A DNA stretch of 64,000 nucleotides from Sediminimonas qiaohouensis DSM 21189 (GCF_000423645.1 NZ_AUIJ01000011.1:56453-120452); one strand, 5' to 3'; positions 28,753 through 42,303 are shown, numbered from the stretch's first letter. Notes: generated from the sequence alone by a model not told the origin. Program-made: numbers and translations.

Positions 28753-30321
28753 TCAGCGCACCCAAACCTCGACGCGGCGGTTGATCCGGCGGCCCCAGGC
28801 GCTGTCGTCGCAGGCCATCGGCATTGCCTCGCCAAAGCTTTGGACATCTATGGTGACCCGATCGGGGTTCGCCGTCATGGCCTGATCCCAGATTGCCTGA
28901 CGCGCGCGTTTGGCGCGGCGCAGCGCCATGGCGCGGTTCACGTCCGGGGCGCCTTGGCCGTCGGTGAACCCGACCAATGTGATATGGCGCCCGTCATACG
29001 TCCCCACCTCAAGCGCCTTGGCAAGTTGGCTCAGGTTCGTCCTTGATTGCGCGTCCATCCGCGTCGAGCCGGCATTGTACCGAAACGTGGTGGTCAGCCG
29101 CCTGAGTGGGGAAAGCGTTGCGATCATGTCTTGCAGGGTCTCCAGGCCGATTTCCTCGCCCGCCTGCGCGATCGCGTTGGCCAATCTTATCCCCTGCATT
29201 TCGATGCCCACTTCCTCGGCGGCGAGGTCGATCAGCCCGGTCCGCCGGATCACCAGTTGCGCGGCGGGGCCTTGAATATAATCCATGAATTCCCGCCCAA
29301 CCTGCGGCAAACGGCGCATCGGGCGGTACAGGAACATCGGCGCCGTCAGTGGATAATCCTCGGATTTCACACTGCGCCGTGTTGCCTTGAGGACGAAGCC
29401 GCAACTGCCGCTCAGGTCAAGCTGCCGCGTGCCGCCGTTGGCGCCATTGGTCGCGCGGCTGACCAATCCCATGCCGAACGGATCGGACGCGATCGCCTCG
29501 ATCACCGCCTGTGTGCTGGCATGCGTCACGGCAGCGGGCGCGAGATCCGCGCGCACCGGGGACAGTAGCAGATCAACAACCGCCTGGCTGGCGCCTGCGT
29601 CGCTGTTGCCCACGTGGGGAGTGATCGGCGCGTCGGGGCCGCCAAGCGCTGACCAGTTATCGATTTCGCCGGAAAACACGCGCGCCAGATCGGGAACCGA
29701 TATCGCGCCAAGGGGGTTGTCTTCGGCCACCACCGGCACCAGGGCATCCAGCGCGATCACAATGCTTTGCCCGGTGGCCTGCAGATCGCCCAGCCCCGTG
29801 GCACGGGCGCGCGCGGCCTCTTGATCGCGGACTTCGCGGCGGGACATCACGATATCGGCCTGGTTCACCAACAGATCGGCAAAGCCCTCGTCGCTGCTGG
29901 ACAAACGGATCTTGAACCGCGCCGCCTTGCGGCCGGTTTGCTGATCCGACAGGTGATACGTGACCGAATCCTGCTGTGATCCGTCCTGATCCAGTGCGTA
30001 ACCGGCGCGCCGCGCGAACCCCTGAACCAGCGCCGGCAGCAGAAGCCGCCCCATTGTCGGCGCGCCTGAAATCTCGATTTCGGCAACGAAATCCTCAAGG
30101 CTGGGGCAACCGGGGCCGTCGCATAGCACCCCCGTGCCATCAACCGTCAGCTCGCCATAGATGGTCTCGACCCGGTAGAACTGTCCGTCATACCCCAGAA
30201 GCGTGCCGGTGATCTCTATTCCGCCATCGCGTGACGACAGGCGTACGTCCTGCGCCGCGGCAATTGCAACCATCCCGAAAAGGGCCAGTGCGGCAACAAA
30301 GGCCGCACGCGCGATTTTCAT
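28753..30321 (-). CDS. Periplasmic substrate-binding/OmpA chimeric protein
   Basis: Exported protein of 522 residues. A signal peptide (cleavage likely after AIAAA near 23) is followed by a PstS-like type 2 periplasmic-binding domain (about 85-380, with GRLLLPALVQGFARRAGY, DLARVFSGEIDNWSALGG and the GMGLVSRA loop). A C-terminal OmpA-like peptidoglycan-binding domain spans about 400-522 (TLVGFTDGQGAPDVNRAMALRRA, RRINRRVEVWVR). No transporter genes are near, so binding of a ligand at the cell wall rather than uptake is an inference. Downstream of the orphan secreted protein gene on the same strand. Confidence 0.8.
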   Translation of the reverse strand: MKIARAAFVAALALFGMVAIAAAQDVRLSSRDGGIEITGTLLGYDGQFYRVETIYGELTVDGTGVLCDGPGCPSLEDFVAEIEISGAPTMGRLLLPALVQGFARRAGYALDQDGSQQDSVTYHLSDQQTGRKAARFKIRLSSSDEGFADLLVNQADIVMSRREVRDQEAARARATGLGDLQATGQSIVIALDALVPVVAEDNPLGAISVPDLARVFSGEIDNWSALGGPDAPITPHVGNSDAGASQAVVDLLLSPVRADLAPAAVTHASTQAVIEAIASDPFGMGLVSRATNGANGGTRQLDLSGSCGFVLKATRRSVKSEDYPLTAPMFLYRPMRRLPQVGREFMDYIQGPAAQLVIRRTGLIDLAAEEVGIEMQGIRLANAIAQAGEEIGLETLQDMIATLSPLRRLTTTFRYNAGSTRMDAQSRTNLSQLAKALEVGTYDGRHITLVGFTDGQGAPDVNRAMALRRAKRARQAIWDQAMTANPDRVTIDVQSFGEAMPMACDDSAWGRRINRRVEVWVR

Positions 30322-30346
30322 GTAAAACGCCCCGATTATCCACGCA

Positions 30347-31339
30347 TCAGTTGCGCGCGATCTTCAGGTCTTGCAGCAGGTTTTTCAACACCAGAAAACT
30401 GCCCGTGGCGTCGCAATCCGGCATCGCCATCGACAAGTCATGGGATTTGAGCGTGGCGTCCTGTGCCAACCGAAGCATTTGGCCGGCGACCTCGTACCCG
30501 CAATTGCTTTCGGTGACTTCGACTTCGGCGTTTATTTGCACGGTATCCGCCGACAACTGAACGCCCTTGGCAAAGGTGTAGACATCGGCGCGAAGGCCAT
30601 CGGGGCCTGATGCGTCGCCGTAGTGCCGCAGGAACCCGCCCAGACCCGATAGGGCATGATCGGGATCGCCGGCGGCATCGGTCCAAATGTGACCATCGTC
30701 ACCGTAGGATGCGCCGTTTTCAAAGGCGTGCAACTGCAGGCCATCGTCGCCCTGCCATTGAAGCACGATGCGCTCATGCGCGGATAGGTCCGGCACCTTG
30801 GTTTGGGCGACGGCGCCGTTTCCATCGCCGAAGGACACGATATAGATCGCCTGTTCCGCCAAAGCGGGGGCAGAGATGGACGCCTCGCCATCCGGGCCGA
30901 CGGTGTGGCTGAACATCATGCCGTTGTGGTGAATGGTGACTGTCTGCCCTTTCAGGCAGGGGCCCGACAGATCCAGCCGAACCATCGCGGCAGGTTCTGC
31001 CGTGGCCGAGAAATCGGGTTCGCACGTGGCGGCGGCATCCTCCTGATCCCTGCCGGTCTCGGCGGCGCCGCGATCCGGTGTGGCCGCGATCATGGGCTGT
31101 GGGACACTGGGCCGTGCGACGGGGTCAATGGGCCGTGTTTCCATATCGGGGGCCGCAATGGTGAAGGTGATATCCGTCAACGCCAAACGCGGACCATCCA
31201 GTTGCGGCGCCGGGGTTTGCTGCGCGATTTGCGCGCGCGGGACGGGGGCGCTACTCGTGGTTTGATGAACCCCGTACCCGATCCCGAGAGCCGAGGTTAT
31301 GGTTCCACCAACAAGAATCAAAGGCGAAAGCTTGATCAT
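30347..31339 (-). CDS. Uncharacterised exported/anchored protein next to secA
   Basis: 330 residues. A hydrophobic N-terminal segment (about 5-22, LSPLILVGGTITSALGIGYG) acts as signal or anchor. A Pro/Ala-rich spacer follows to about 115, then a probable beta-rich periplasmic domain with four Cys residues. I recognise no catalytic motif. From memory, homologues in Rhodobacteraceae carry the name 'translocase' because they sit beside secA, which is not evidence of function. It lies between the secA terminator and the OmpA chimera gene, with 25 bases to the latter. Confidence 0.6.
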   Translation of the reverse strand: MIKLSPLILVGGTITSALGIGYGVHQTTSSAPVPRAQIAQQTPAPQLDGPRLALTDITFTIAAPDMETRPIDPVARPSVPQPMIAATPDRGAAETGRDQEDAAATCEPDFSATAEPAAMVRLDLSGPCLKGQTVTIHHNGMMFSHTVGPDGEASISAPALAEQAIYIVSFGDGNGAVAQTKVPDLSAHERIVLQWQGDDGLQLHAFENGASYGDDGHIWTDAAGDPDHALSGLGGFLRHYGDASGPDGLRADVYTFAKGVQLSADTVQINAEVEVTESNCGYEVAGQMLRLAQDATLKSHDLSMAMPDCDATGSFLVLKNLLQDLKIARN

Positions 31340-31380
31340 TCTAGACCCCCATCGAGGTTGTGTGAGGGGGCACTATAGAC

Positions 31381-31408
31381 AAGAAAAAAAGGCGCCACTG
31401 TGGCGCCT
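31381..31408 (-). terminator. Rho-independent terminator after secA
   Basis: On the minus strand AGGCGCCA, loop CAG, TGGCGCCT is followed by a run of seven T. It lies 71 bases after the secA stop and before the next minus-strand gene. Confidence 0.9.
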
Positions 31409-31478
31409 GTGCGGAGTCAATGCGACGGGTGGCGGTGAGTGGATCAAGCCCCCGGCGCGGAGCGGGGGGCTTGATGAC

Positions 31479-34202
<2,724 letters not shown>

Positions 34203-34377
34203 GTTCAATCCGTTCCCGTATTTTCGCTCAAGCGCGGGCCATCTGCTTGCCCGCTCTTTCCTCTACGCCTACAACGGTCGGGAAATGCAGCCAAACCTTG
34301 GCCCTATCGCGATGTAAGGGGAGGCTGCGTGAGTGTCAACGTCGCGCGCGAAATGCGTGCAAATCAAGGACAAACCA

Positions 34378-35232
34378 ATGACCGGACACCGCACATTCAT
34401 GTCTGCAGTGGCGATCGCAATTTGCGCCGCCTTGCCCGCCAGCGCGCAAGATGGCGAAGCGGCCGCCGACACCGTCGTCGCCACCGTCAACGGGACCGAG
34501 ATCACGCTTGGCCAGATGATCATCGCCCGCGGCGGCCTGCCGGACCAGTATAAATCGATGCCCGATGATGTCCTGTTCGAAGGCATCCTGGATCAGCTGG
34601 TGCAGCAGACGTTGCTGGCGCAGACAATCGAGGACGATATGCCGACGCGCGTCGAGATGGCCCTGGAGAACGAGAAGCGCACGCTGCTTGCGTCCGAGGT
34701 CGTCAATTCCATCGTCGGCGGCGCCGTGACCGAAGACGCGATCCAGGCGGCGTATGAAGAAACCTATGCCAATGCCGACCCCGAGCAGGAATGGAACGCG
34801 TCGCATATCCTGGTTGAGACCGAGGAGGACGCCGCCGCACTGGTCAAGCGCGCACGCGAGGGAGAGGAGTTTGCCAAGCTGGCGCGCGAGCATTCGACCG
34901 GACCGTCGGGGCCCGGCGGCGGAGAGTTGGGTTGGTTCGGGGTCGGCTCAATGGTGCCGGACTTCGAAAAGGCAATAACGTCGCTTGAGCCGGAAGAGAT
35001 TTCCGATCCGGTCAAGACGCAGTTCGGCTGGCACGTGATCCGCCTGAACGAGACCCGCCTCAAGGATGTGCCGAGCATCGAGGACGTTCGCAAGGAACTG
35101 CAACAGCAGGTGCAGCGCGCCGCCGTTGACGCGCGGGTTTCCGAGCTTCGTGAAGGGGCGGAAATCGATACGTCCGGGCAGGACGGTGTGGACCCCGCAC
35201 AGCTCAAGAATATCGATCTGCTGGAGCAATAA
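34378..35232 (+). CDS. Periplasmic parvulin-type peptidylprolyl isomerase
   Basis: SurA/PrsA-like folding catalyst. It is 284 residues from ATG 34378, with a signal peptide (AVAIAICAALPASAQ), an N-terminal helical chaperone part and a parvulin domain (about 140-240: NASHILVETEEDAAALV, GELGWFGVGSMVPDFEKA, VKTQFGWHVIRL). The start follows AAGGAC with a seven-base spacing; an earlier in-frame ATG at 34333 gives a non-signal-like N-terminus. argJ follows after three bases. secA is divergent. Confidence 0.88.
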   Translation: MTGHRTFMSAVAIAICAALPASAQDGEAAADTVVATVNGTEITLGQMIIARGGLPDQYKSMPDDVLFEGILDQLVQQTLLAQTIEDDMPTRVEMALENEKRTLLASEVVNSIVGGAVTEDAIQAAYEETYANADPEQEWNASHILVETEEDAAALVKRAREGEEFAKLAREHSTGPSGPGGGELGWFGVGSMVPDFEKAITSLEPEEISDPVKTQFGWHVIRLNETRLKDVPSIEDVRKELQQQVQRAAVDARVSELREGAEIDTSGQDGVDPAQLKNIDLLEQ

Positions 35233-35235
35233 ACC

Positions 35236-36462
35236 ATGGGCAACACCCCCGCGAAATCGCCACTGGCACCCAAGGAATTTCCGGCACTTCCCGAAATCGG
35301 CGGGGTCAGCTTTGCCAGTGTGCAAGCGGGGGTTCGCTATTCAGGGCGCGCCGATGTGATGTTGGCCCGCCTTTCCCCGGGTAGCACGGTGGCGGGCGTT
35401 TTCACGCGATCCGCCACCCGTTCGGCGCCGGTTCTGGATTGCCAGTCCAAGATAGGCGCCGATAGCGACGATGGCGCGGCGATCATCGTAAACTCGGGCA
35501 ACGCCAATGCCTTTACCGGAAAGCACGGGGCGGAATCTGTCCGGTCGATCAACGCCGCGCTTGCGGCGCGTCTTGGGGTGCCCGAGGCGCGGATATTCCC
35601 GGCCTCTACCGGCGTCATCGGCGAGCCGCTGCCGCATGAACGCATCGTTGACGCGATTGATTCGCTTGCCGCCTCGCTTAGCCCTGCGGGGATCGAGGGC
35701 GCGGCGCAGGCGATCATGACGACCGACACGTTCCCAAAGGGGGCCGCGCGCGAAGTGGTGATCGACGGCAAACCCGTTCGGATCGCGGGCATCGCCAAAG
35801 GCTCTGGCATGATCGCGCCGGATATGGCGACGATGCTGGTCTACATATTTACCGACGCACAGATCGCGCGTCCGGCGTTGCAATCGATGCTGACGCGCCT
35901 GACCGATCGCACCTTCAACTGCATCACCGTCGATAGCGACACGTCCACGTCCGACAGCCTGATCATCGGGGCGACCGGGGCGTCGGGCGTGGCCGTTGAC
36001 GACAGCAAGGAATTCGCCGATGCGCTGGAATCCCTGATGCTGGACCTTGCGCAGCAGGTTGTGCGCGATGGCGAGGGCGCTACGAAATTTGTCGAGGTCC
36101 GGGTCACCGGTGCCGCCACGGATGCCGACGCCAAGATCCATGCGTTGGCGATTGCCAACTCGCCCCTGGTCAAAACCGCGATTGCGGGCGAAGACGCCAA
36201 TTGGGGCCGGGTTGTGATGGCGGTTGGCAAATCCGGCGCGGCGGCGGATCGCGACCGCCTGTCGATCAGGTTTGGCGATATCGTGGTGGCCGACAACGGC
36301 TGGGTCGCGCCCGGGTATGACGAGGACGCCGCCGCCGCCTACATGAAGAATCAGGAATTGGTCATCGGCGTCGATATCGGGCTGGGGCAGGGGGCCTGCA
36401 CGGTCTGGACCTGCGATCTGACGCATGGCTACATCGATATCAACGCGGATTATCGGTCGTGA
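35236..36462 (+). CDS. argJ: Bifunctional ornithine acetyltransferase/N-acetylglutamate synthase
   Basis: Transfers acetyl from N-acetylornithine to glutamate in the cyclic arginine pathway. It is 408 residues with the self-cleavage and nucleophile site at KGSGMIAPDMATMLVYIFTDA-type sequence near residue 195-212 (Thr of ATML), and DSDTSTSDSL. The C-terminus is GYIDINADYRS. The stop overlaps the start of mutT by four bases. argG, a later step, lies 22 kb away in this window. Confidence 0.96.
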   Translation: MGNTPAKSPLAPKEFPALPEIGGVSFASVQAGVRYSGRADVMLARLSPGSTVAGVFTRSATRSAPVLDCQSKIGADSDDGAAIIVNSGNANAFTGKHGAESVRSINAALAARLGVPEARIFPASTGVIGEPLPHERIVDAIDSLAASLSPAGIEGAAQAIMTTDTFPKGAAREVVIDGKPVRIAGIAKGSGMIAPDMATMLVYIFTDAQIARPALQSMLTRLTDRTFNCITVDSDTSTSDSLIIGATGASGVAVDDSKEFADALESLMLDLAQQVVRDGEGATKFVEVRVTGAATDADAKIHALAIANSPLVKTAIAGEDANWGRVVMAVGKSGAAADRDRLSIRFGDIVVADNGWVAPGYDEDAAAAYMKNQELVIGVDIGLGQGACTVWTCDLTHGYIDINADYRS

Positions 36463-36857
36463 AGGTTGTTCTGGTCGCCGCCGTCGCCCTGATCGACCGC
36501 GACGGGCGTGTCCTTCTGGCGCAGCGCCCCGAGGGCAAATCGATGGCGGGGCTTTGGGAATTCCCCGGCGGCAAGGTCGACCCCGGAGAGACGCCCGAGG
36601 TGGCGTTGATCCGCGAGCTGCAAGAGGAGCTGGGCATCGACACATGGGCCAGCTGCCTTGCCCCGCTGACCTTTGCCAGCCACAGCTATGACGATTTTCA
36701 CCTGCTCATGCCGCTGTTTGCCTGCCGCAAGTGGGAGGGCATCCCGGTCGCGCAGGAAGGGCAAACCCTGAAATGGGCGCGCCCTGAGCGGCTGCGGGAC
36801 TACCCGATGCCGCCCGCGGATGTCCCGCTTATTCCGATACTGCGCGATTGGCTTTGA
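36459..36857 (+). CDS. mutT: 8-oxo-dGTP diphosphatase MutT
   Basis: Nudix hydrolase that removes oxidised dGTP from the nucleotide pool. It is 132 residues. The Nudix box reads GGKVDPGETPEVALIRELQEELG (G-x5-E-x7-REL-x-EE-x-G), split here as GGKVDPGE and RELQEELG. The start is GTG, overlapping the argJ stop (GTGA), so it is probably translationally coupled. Like MutT, the short C-terminal part has LKWARPERL. Confidence 0.88.
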   Translation: MKVVLVAAVALIDRDGRVLLAQRPEGKSMAGLWEFPGGKVDPGETPEVALIRELQEELGIDTWASCLAPLTFASHSYDDFHLLMPLFACRKWEGIPVAQEGQTLKWARPERLRDYPMPPADVPLIPILRDWL

Positions 36858-36863
36858 CCAACA

Positions 36864-36889
36864 AAAAGGGCCGCGAGAGCGGCCCTTTT
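36864..36889. terminator. Bidirectional terminator between mutT and infB
   Basis: AAAAGGGCCGC, loop GAGA, GCGGCCCTTTT: an 11-pair stem with T runs on both strands. It separates the convergent mutT and infB genes. Confidence 0.88.
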
Positions 36890-36914
36890 GATGTGGTACA
36901 TGCGATGGCGGCGA

Positions 36915-39422
36915 TTAGTCCAGCTTGCGCTCGATCTCTTCGCGCTCGAAAATCTCGATAACGTCGCCGGGGCGGATGTCGTCGTATTTTTCGAACGCCA
37001 TCCCGCATTCCTGACCGGATTGCACTTCGGCCACTTCGTCCTTGAAGCGCTTGAGCGTCTTGAGCGTGCCCTCGTGGACAACGACATCGTCGCGCAGCAG
37101 GCGCACACCGGCCGACCGGCGGGCGATCCCTTCGGTGACGAGACACCCGGCAACCTTGCCGACGCCGGTGACCTTGAACACTTCCTTGATCTGGGCATAA
37201 CCGATGAACTTCTCGCGGATCTCCGCGCTGAGCAGACCGCTTGCGGCGGCTTTCACATCGTCCACCAGATCGTAAATGACCGAGTAGTAGCGGATCTCGA
37301 CGCCCTTCTGGTTGGCGCTGTTGCGCGCCGGGGCATTGGCCCGCACGTTGAAGCCGAACACGGGCGCGCCCGATGCCTCTGCCAGGCCGATATCGGATTC
37401 GGTGATGGCGCCAACGCCGGAGTGCAGAACGCGCACGCGGACCTCTTCGTTGCCGATCTTCTCCATCGCCTGAACGATGGCTTCGGCACTGCCTTGCACA
37501 TCGGCCTTGACCACGATCGGCAACTCGGTGACGTTCTCGTCCTCCTTGGCTTGCGCCATGAGCTGTTCCAGCGTCGTCGCGGCACCAGCGGCGGCCCGCT
37601 TCTCCTTGGATTTCTCCTGACGGTACTCGGCGATCTCGCGTGCCTGCGCCTCGGTCTCGACGACGTTGAGGACATCGCCCGCCTCGGGTGTGCCATTGAG
37701 GCCCAGAACCTCGACCGGGACGGAGGGCCCTGCGTCCTTGACCCGCTCACCACGGTCGTTGATCAGCGCGCGAACCTTGCCGTACTGTTCCCCCGCGACG
37801 AAGATATCACCTTGATGCAGCGTGCCTTTTTGCACCAAGACGGTGGCAACCGGGCCGCGGCCGACATCCAGCTTGGCCTCGATCACGGCGCCTTCGGCGG
37901 CGCGGTCGGGGTTAGCCTTGAGCTCAAGAATCTCCGCCTGAAGCGCGATCGCCTCGAGAAGTTCATCCAAACCCTGGCCGGTTACGGCACTGACTTCGAC
38001 ATCCTGCACGTCGCCGGACATCGCTTCGACCACGACTTCGTGCTGCAACAGGTCGGTGCGCACCTTGTCGGGGTTGGCTTCGGGCTTGTCGATCTTGTTG
38101 ATCGCCACGATCATCGGCACTTCGGCCGCCTTGGCGTGGTTGATCGCCTCGATCGTCTGCGGCATCACCGCGTCATCGGCGGCCACGACCAGCACGACGA
38201 TATCCGTCACCTGCGCCCCGCGGGACCGCATCGAGGTAAAGGCCGCGTGGCCCGGCGTGTCGAGGAACGACAAGGTTGCACCGCTATCGGTTGTCACCTG
38301 GTAGGCGCCAATATGCTGCGTGATGCCGCCAGCCTCGCCCGAGACGACCTTCGCGTCGCGGATCGCGTCCAGAAGCGATGTCTTGCCGTGGTCCACGTGG
38401 CCCATGATGGTGATCACGGGCGGGCGCGGCTTGAGATCTTCTTCCTTGTCCTCGACATGCGCGATGACGTCTTCGACATCGGCATCCGAGACGCGCACGA
38501 CGCGGTGGCCGAATTCCTCGATGATAAGCTCGGCGGTGTCGGCATCGATCGATTGGTTCTGCGTGACCATCATGCCGTTCTGCATCAGCGCCTTGACCAC
38601 GGCGCCAACGCGTTCGGCCATGCGGTTGGCCAGTTCGGACACCACGATCGTTTCGGGCAGTTGCACGTCGCGCACGATCTTTTCACGCTCGACATTCTGA
38701 CCCATGGCTTTCTGGCGCGCACGCTCTTGCTTGCGCTTCATTGCGGCCATGGATTTCTGGCGGCCACCTTCGCCGCCCGACAGCGCCTGGTTGAGCGTCA
38801 GCTTGCCCGAGCGGCGGCCATCGTTCTTGCCTTTGCCACGCGTGGGGCGCTCGTCCTGGGCGCGCTCTTTCTTGCGGGCCGGGGTGGGGGCGGCTTTGCC
38901 TGCACCGCGTGCGGGGGCTGGTGTTTCCTCCGGCGCCGGCGCGGGGGCCTCCTTGGCGCGCTTCTCGGCTTCCTGGGCTTCTTCGGCCTCGCGCTTGGCG
39001 CGGGCCTCTTCCTCGGCCTTGGCCTTGAGGGCCTCTTCGCGCTCACGCTCTTCGCGTTCCTTGGCCTCGGCCTCTTCGCGGCGGCGCTGGCGCTCTGCCT
39101 CGCGATTCTTTTCCTCGGCTTCGCGCTTTTCGGCTTCTTCGGCTTCGCGGGCCTTGGCAGCCTGAAGGGCCTTCAGTCGGCGCTCCATCTCGGCATCGGA
39201 GATGCCTGCCGGACGCTTCTTGGGATCACCCTGCGACGGCTGCGATGTGCCACCGCCCGACGCGGCAGGCTTACCCGAACTGGGCTTGGGAACCACAACG
39301 CGCTTGCGCTTGGTTTCCACCACGACGTTCTTGGTCCGCCCATGGCTGAAGCTCTGCTTCACGTTCCCCGAACGGGGACCGCCACGTACACCCAAAGTCT
39401 TTTTACCGTCGTTGTCGCTCAT
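36915..39422 (-). CDS. infB: Translation initiation factor IF-2
   Basis: GTPase that places initiator tRNA on the 30S subunit. It is 835 residues: an N-terminal region with a long Glu/Arg/Ala-rich helix (about 60-200), then the G domain with [24 protein letters not shown] and NKIDK, then domains II-IV ending [11 protein letters not shown]. Last gene of the rimP-nusA-ylxR-infB operon. Its start overlaps the ylxR stop by four bases. Confidence 0.98.
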   Translation of the reverse strand: MSDNDGKKTLGVRGGPRSGNVKQSFSHGRTKNVVVETKRKRVVVPKPSSGKPAASGGGTSQPSQGDPKKRPAGISDAEMERRLKALQAAKAREAEEAEKREAEEKNREAERQRRREEAEAKEREEREREEALKAKAEEEARAKREAEEAQEAEKRAKEAPAPAPEETPAPARGAGKAAPTPARKKERAQDERPTRGKGKNDGRRSGKLTLNQALSGGEGGRQKSMAAMKRKQERARQKAMGQNVEREKIVRDVQLPETIVVSELANRMAERVGAVVKALMQNGMMVTQNQSIDADTAELIIEEFGHRVVRVSDADVEDVIAHVEDKEEDLKPRPPVITIMGHVDHGKTSLLDAIRDAKVVSGEAGGITQHIGAYQVTTDSGATLSFLDTPGHAAFTSMRSRGAQVTDIVVLVVAADDAVMPQTIEAINHAKAAEVPMIVAINKIDKPEANPDKVRTDLLQHEVVVEAMSGDVQDVEVSAVTGQGLDELLEAIALQAEILELKANPDRAAEGAVIEAKLDVGRGPVATVLVQKGTLHQGDIFVAGEQYGKVRALINDRGERVKDAGPSVPVEVLGLNGTPEAGDVLNVVETEAQAREIAEYRQEKSKEKRAAAGAATTLEQLMAQAKEDENVTELPIVVKADVQGSAEAIVQAMEKIGNEEVRVRVLHSGVGAITESDIGLAEASGAPVFGFNVRANAPARNSANQKGVEIRYYSVIYDLVDDVKAAASGLLSAEIREKFIGYAQIKEVFKVTGVGKVAGCLVTEGIARRSAGVRLLRDDVVVHEGTLKTLKRFKDEVAEVQSGQECGMAFEKYDDIRPGDVIEIFEREEIERKLD

Positions 39423-40054
39423 GTGGCTCTTCTATCCTTTCCGGTGGCCTTCGTGTCGTTCGAGACACGAAGACCCTTCAGTCTTGCCGCCTCGTCTACA
39501 ACACGCGAGGCCAAACCTCCAGCGCCAAGCGCTGCATGTATCACAGTTTGTCGCCCGAATGCCAAACCCAACTCATCCGCCGTCAGCCAGCCGATGAATG
39601 AGCCCCATTTGGGCGTACTTAACTTCGACTTCCCGCGTTCAGACCCGTCGCTGGCCTGAATCAGGATTACTGCCTGTTCCTTGCCCAGCCAGTCCTTGAC
39701 CTTTTCGTAGCCAGAAACGGCTTCGCCACCCTTCCGGGCCAAGCTTATCAAATTCACAACCCTGCGCGCCAGCATGGTTTCTACCCGATCCACCAGGTCG
39801 TCGGGCACCTTCACCGGCTGTTTGGCCGCGCGGGCGAAAAGCCCCTTTTTCGCGGCCCGCGTCAGGGCGGGTCTCTGGGCCGAAACCCAGATGCCTCGCC
39901 CGGGCAGCTTGCCCAAGAGATCCGGCGCGACCTCGCCCTCGGGCGAAATTACGAACCGGATCAATGCGTGCGTCGGCAACACCTCGCCTGTCGCGATGCA
40001 TTTTCGCTCGGGGCTTGGTGCCCTTTGTTCTCCGGTTCGCCCTGCGCGCCCCAT
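39419..40054 (-). CDS. YlxR (DUF448)/L7Ae-like RNA-binding protein
   Basis: 211 residues. The N-terminal DUF448 domain has the family signature ERKCIATGE and LPGRGIWV (about residues 15-55). The second half resembles the ribosomal L7Ae-like fold ([22 protein letters not shown]). In other bacteria the gene sits between nusA and infB, as here, and its product is thought to bind RNA or nucleoid-associated targets. Its precise role is unsettled. It overlaps infB by four bases and follows nusA by 23 bases. Confidence 0.85.
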   Translation of the reverse strand: MGRAGRTGEQRAPSPERKCIATGEVLPTHALIRFVISPEGEVAPDLLGKLPGRGIWVSAQRPALTRAAKKGLFARAAKQPVKVPDDLVDRVETMLARRVVNLISLARKGGEAVSGYEKVKDWLGKEQAVILIQASDGSERGKSKLSTPKWGSFIGWLTADELGLAFGRQTVIHAALGAGGLASRVVDEAARLKGLRVSNDTKATGKDRRAT

Positions 40055-40077
40055 ACGATTCTCCCGAAGGCCCGCGA

Positions 40078-41700
40078 TCAGGCCTCCGCTTCCTCTTCGG
40101 ATTCGGCGGCTGGCTCATCGGCCTCCTCATCCTTGTTCAGTTCTTCGGGGTCGACCCAGCCCAGCATGACGCGCGCCGTCATGATCATGTTTTGCGCTTC
40201 GGCCAGCGACACGTCGAATTTCTCAAGAAGGCCTTCGTCCTTGACCCGCTCGCCATCGACAGTGGTCCAGCCGCCAGCAAGCTCCCAATCGGCGCAGGTG
40301 GCGAAATCCTCGAGCGTCTTCACGTCGTCTTCGGCCAATGCCTCGATCATTTGGGGTGTCAGGCCTTCGAATTCAACCAGGCTGTCTTCAACTCCCATCT
40401 CGCGCGCCTTTTCCAGCGCCGCCTTGGCCTGCGCATCCAGGTATTCGCGTGCGCGGGCCTGCAGCTCTTCGGCGGTGTCCTCGTCCACGCCTTCGATGAC
40501 CAACAGCTCGTCGCGCTCGACATAGGCGACCTCTTCGAGCGAGGTGAACCCCTCGGATACGAGGAGCTGCGCAAAGAATTCGTCCAGATCCAGCGTGTCC
40601 ATGAACAGCTTGGTGCGCGCTTCGAATTCCTTCTGACGGCGTTCTGAATCCTCGCTTTCGGTCATGATGTCGATGTCCAGCCCAGTCAGTTGGCTGGCCA
40701 GGCGCACGTTCTGGCCGCGCCGACCGATGGCAAGGCTCAACTGTTCATCGGGAACGACCACTTCGATTCGGCTGGCATCCTCGTCGATCACCACCTTGCT
40801 GACTTCGGCGGGCTGCAACGCGTTGACAAGGAAGGTCGCCTGATCCTCGTTCCACGGGATGATGTCGATCTTTTCGCCCTGAAGCTCGTTCACGACGGCC
40901 TGCACGCGGCTGCCGCGCATGCCGACGCAGGCGCCGACGGGGTCGATCCCGCCATCATACGAAATCACGCCGATCTTGGCGCGCGAGCCCGGATCGCGGG
41001 CAACGGCCTTGATCTCGATGATGCCGTCGTAGATCTCCGGCACTTCCATCTTGAACAGCTCGGCCATGAATTGCGGGTCGGTCCGGCTCAGGAATATCTG
41101 CGGGCCGCGGGCCTCGCGGCGCACGTCCTTGATGTAGGCGCGGATGCGGTCGTTCGGCCTATAGGCTTCGCGGCCGATCTTTTCGCTGCGGCGCAGGATT
41201 GCCTCGCCGCGGCCCACGTCAACGATGACGTTGCCGTATTCCTCGCGCTTGACCAGGCCGTTGATGATGGTGCCCGCGCGGTCCTTGAATTCTTCGTACT
41301 GGCGGTCGCGTTCGGCTTCGCGCACCTTTTGCAAGATGACCTGCTTGGCGCTTTGCGCGGCGATACGGCCCATTTCGACCGGCGGCACTTCTTCGATGAA
41401 CTGATCGCCGACCTTGGGATCGTCGAGGTATTGCTTGGCTTGCTCGACGGTCATCTCCGCCTGGTAATTCTCAAGCTCATCATCCTCGACCACGGTGCGC
41501 ACGCGGGTGAACGTGGCGCGCCCGGTCTTGCGGTCGATGCTGACGCGGATGTCCATTTCGCTGCCGTAGCGGCTCTTGGCGGCGCGGGCGAGGGATTCTT
41601 CCATCGCTTCCACAACCAGCCCCGGGTCGATCATCTTTTCGCGGGCCACGGCCTCGGCGGTTTGCAGCAGCTCCAGCTGGTTTGCGGAAGTGATTGCCAT
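40078..41700 (-). CDS. nusA: Transcription termination/antitermination factor NusA
   Basis: Binds RNA polymerase and nascent RNA to modulate pausing, termination and antitermination. It is 540 residues: an N-terminal RNAP-binding domain, S1 (about 135-200), two KH domains (with [27 protein letters not shown] and [17 protein letters not shown]), and an acidic C-terminal part with helix-hairpin-helix-like repeats ending AESEEEAEA. It lies four bases after rimP. It may autoregulate via the leader hairpin upstream of rimP. Confidence 0.97.
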   Translation of the reverse strand: MAITSANQLELLQTAEAVAREKMIDPGLVVEAMEESLARAAKSRYGSEMDIRVSIDRKTGRATFTRVRTVVEDDELENYQAEMTVEQAKQYLDDPKVGDQFIEEVPPVEMGRIAAQSAKQVILQKVREAERDRQYEEFKDRAGTIINGLVKREEYGNVIVDVGRGEAILRRSEKIGREAYRPNDRIRAYIKDVRREARGPQIFLSRTDPQFMAELFKMEVPEIYDGIIEIKAVARDPGSRAKIGVISYDGGIDPVGACVGMRGSRVQAVVNELQGEKIDIIPWNEDQATFLVNALQPAEVSKVVIDEDASRIEVVVPDEQLSLAIGRRGQNVRLASQLTGLDIDIMTESEDSERRQKEFEARTKLFMDTLDLDEFFAQLLVSEGFTSLEEVAYVERDELLVIEGVDEDTAEELQARAREYLDAQAKAALEKAREMGVEDSLVEFEGLTPQMIEALAEDDVKTLEDFATCADWELAGGWTTVDGERVKDEGLLEKFDVSLAEAQNMIMTARVMLGWVDPEELNKDEEADEPAAESEEEAEA

Positions 41701-41704
41701 GGTC

Positions 41705-42280
41705 TCAGTCCTCCTCAGACCGGGTTTCAGTCTCGATATCGTCGAATGCGGTTTCGTTCAGTGTGCTGGCGTCTTTGCGGCTCTTCAGCATGTCCTTGAT
41801 CAAGTCGTCGGTGAGCACCAGTTTGGCGTCCGACAACCAGTCGAATTCCAGGCCGATCGTCCCTTCGGGCAGGTTGATCAGGACCTCGGACCCTTCGGTG
41901 CCGGCCAATTCGCCCTTGAAGCGCCGGCGGCCATCGATCAGTTCGGTCGTTTCCACCTTTGCCTCGTATCCCTCGAAGGCGTCGAAATCCTTTAGCCGGG
42001 TCAGGGGGCGATCGATGCCGGGGCTGGAAACCTCCAGCACGTATTCGTCAAGAATGGGGTCTTCGACATCCAAAACCGCGCTGAGTGCGGTGCTGATGTC
42101 GGCGCAATCGTCCACTTCGATGCCGCCCCCGGGGCGATCCGCCATGATCTGCAGGGTGTTCGTCTTGCCGCTCATCAGCCTGACGCGCACCAACTCGAAT
42201 CCCATGTCTTCGACCACGGGAGTAATGATCTCGGCCAGCCTGCGATCCATGGCCGCTTTGGCGATCAGGTCGTTGCTCAT
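41705..42280 (-). CDS. rimP: Ribosome maturation factor RimP
   Basis: Assists 30S subunit assembly. It is 191 residues with the family's [34 protein letters not shown], and the conserved [17 protein letters not shown] in the middle. First gene of the operon with nusA, ylxR and infB. Its start lies 23 bases downstream of a hairpin-plus-T-run that sits inside the likely leader. Confidence 0.95.
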   Translation of the reverse strand: MSNDLIAKAAMDRRLAEIITPVVEDMGFELVRVRLMSGKTNTLQIMADRPGGGIEVDDCADISTALSAVLDVEDPILDEYVLEVSSPGIDRPLTRLKDFDAFEGYEAKVETTELIDGRRRFKGELAGTEGSEVLINLPEGTIGLEFDWLSDAKLVLTDDLIKDMLKSRKDASTLNETAFDDIETETRSEED

Positions 42281-42303
42281 GGGTTTGGACGTGCCTTTCG
42301 GAC

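Noticed and set aside
36888..39659. A 923-codon open frame on the plus strand opposite infB
   Set aside because: Its low-complexity Leu/Gly/Ala/Phe-rich sequence is the antisense of the infB Glu/Arg/Ala-rich region; no ribosome-binding site.
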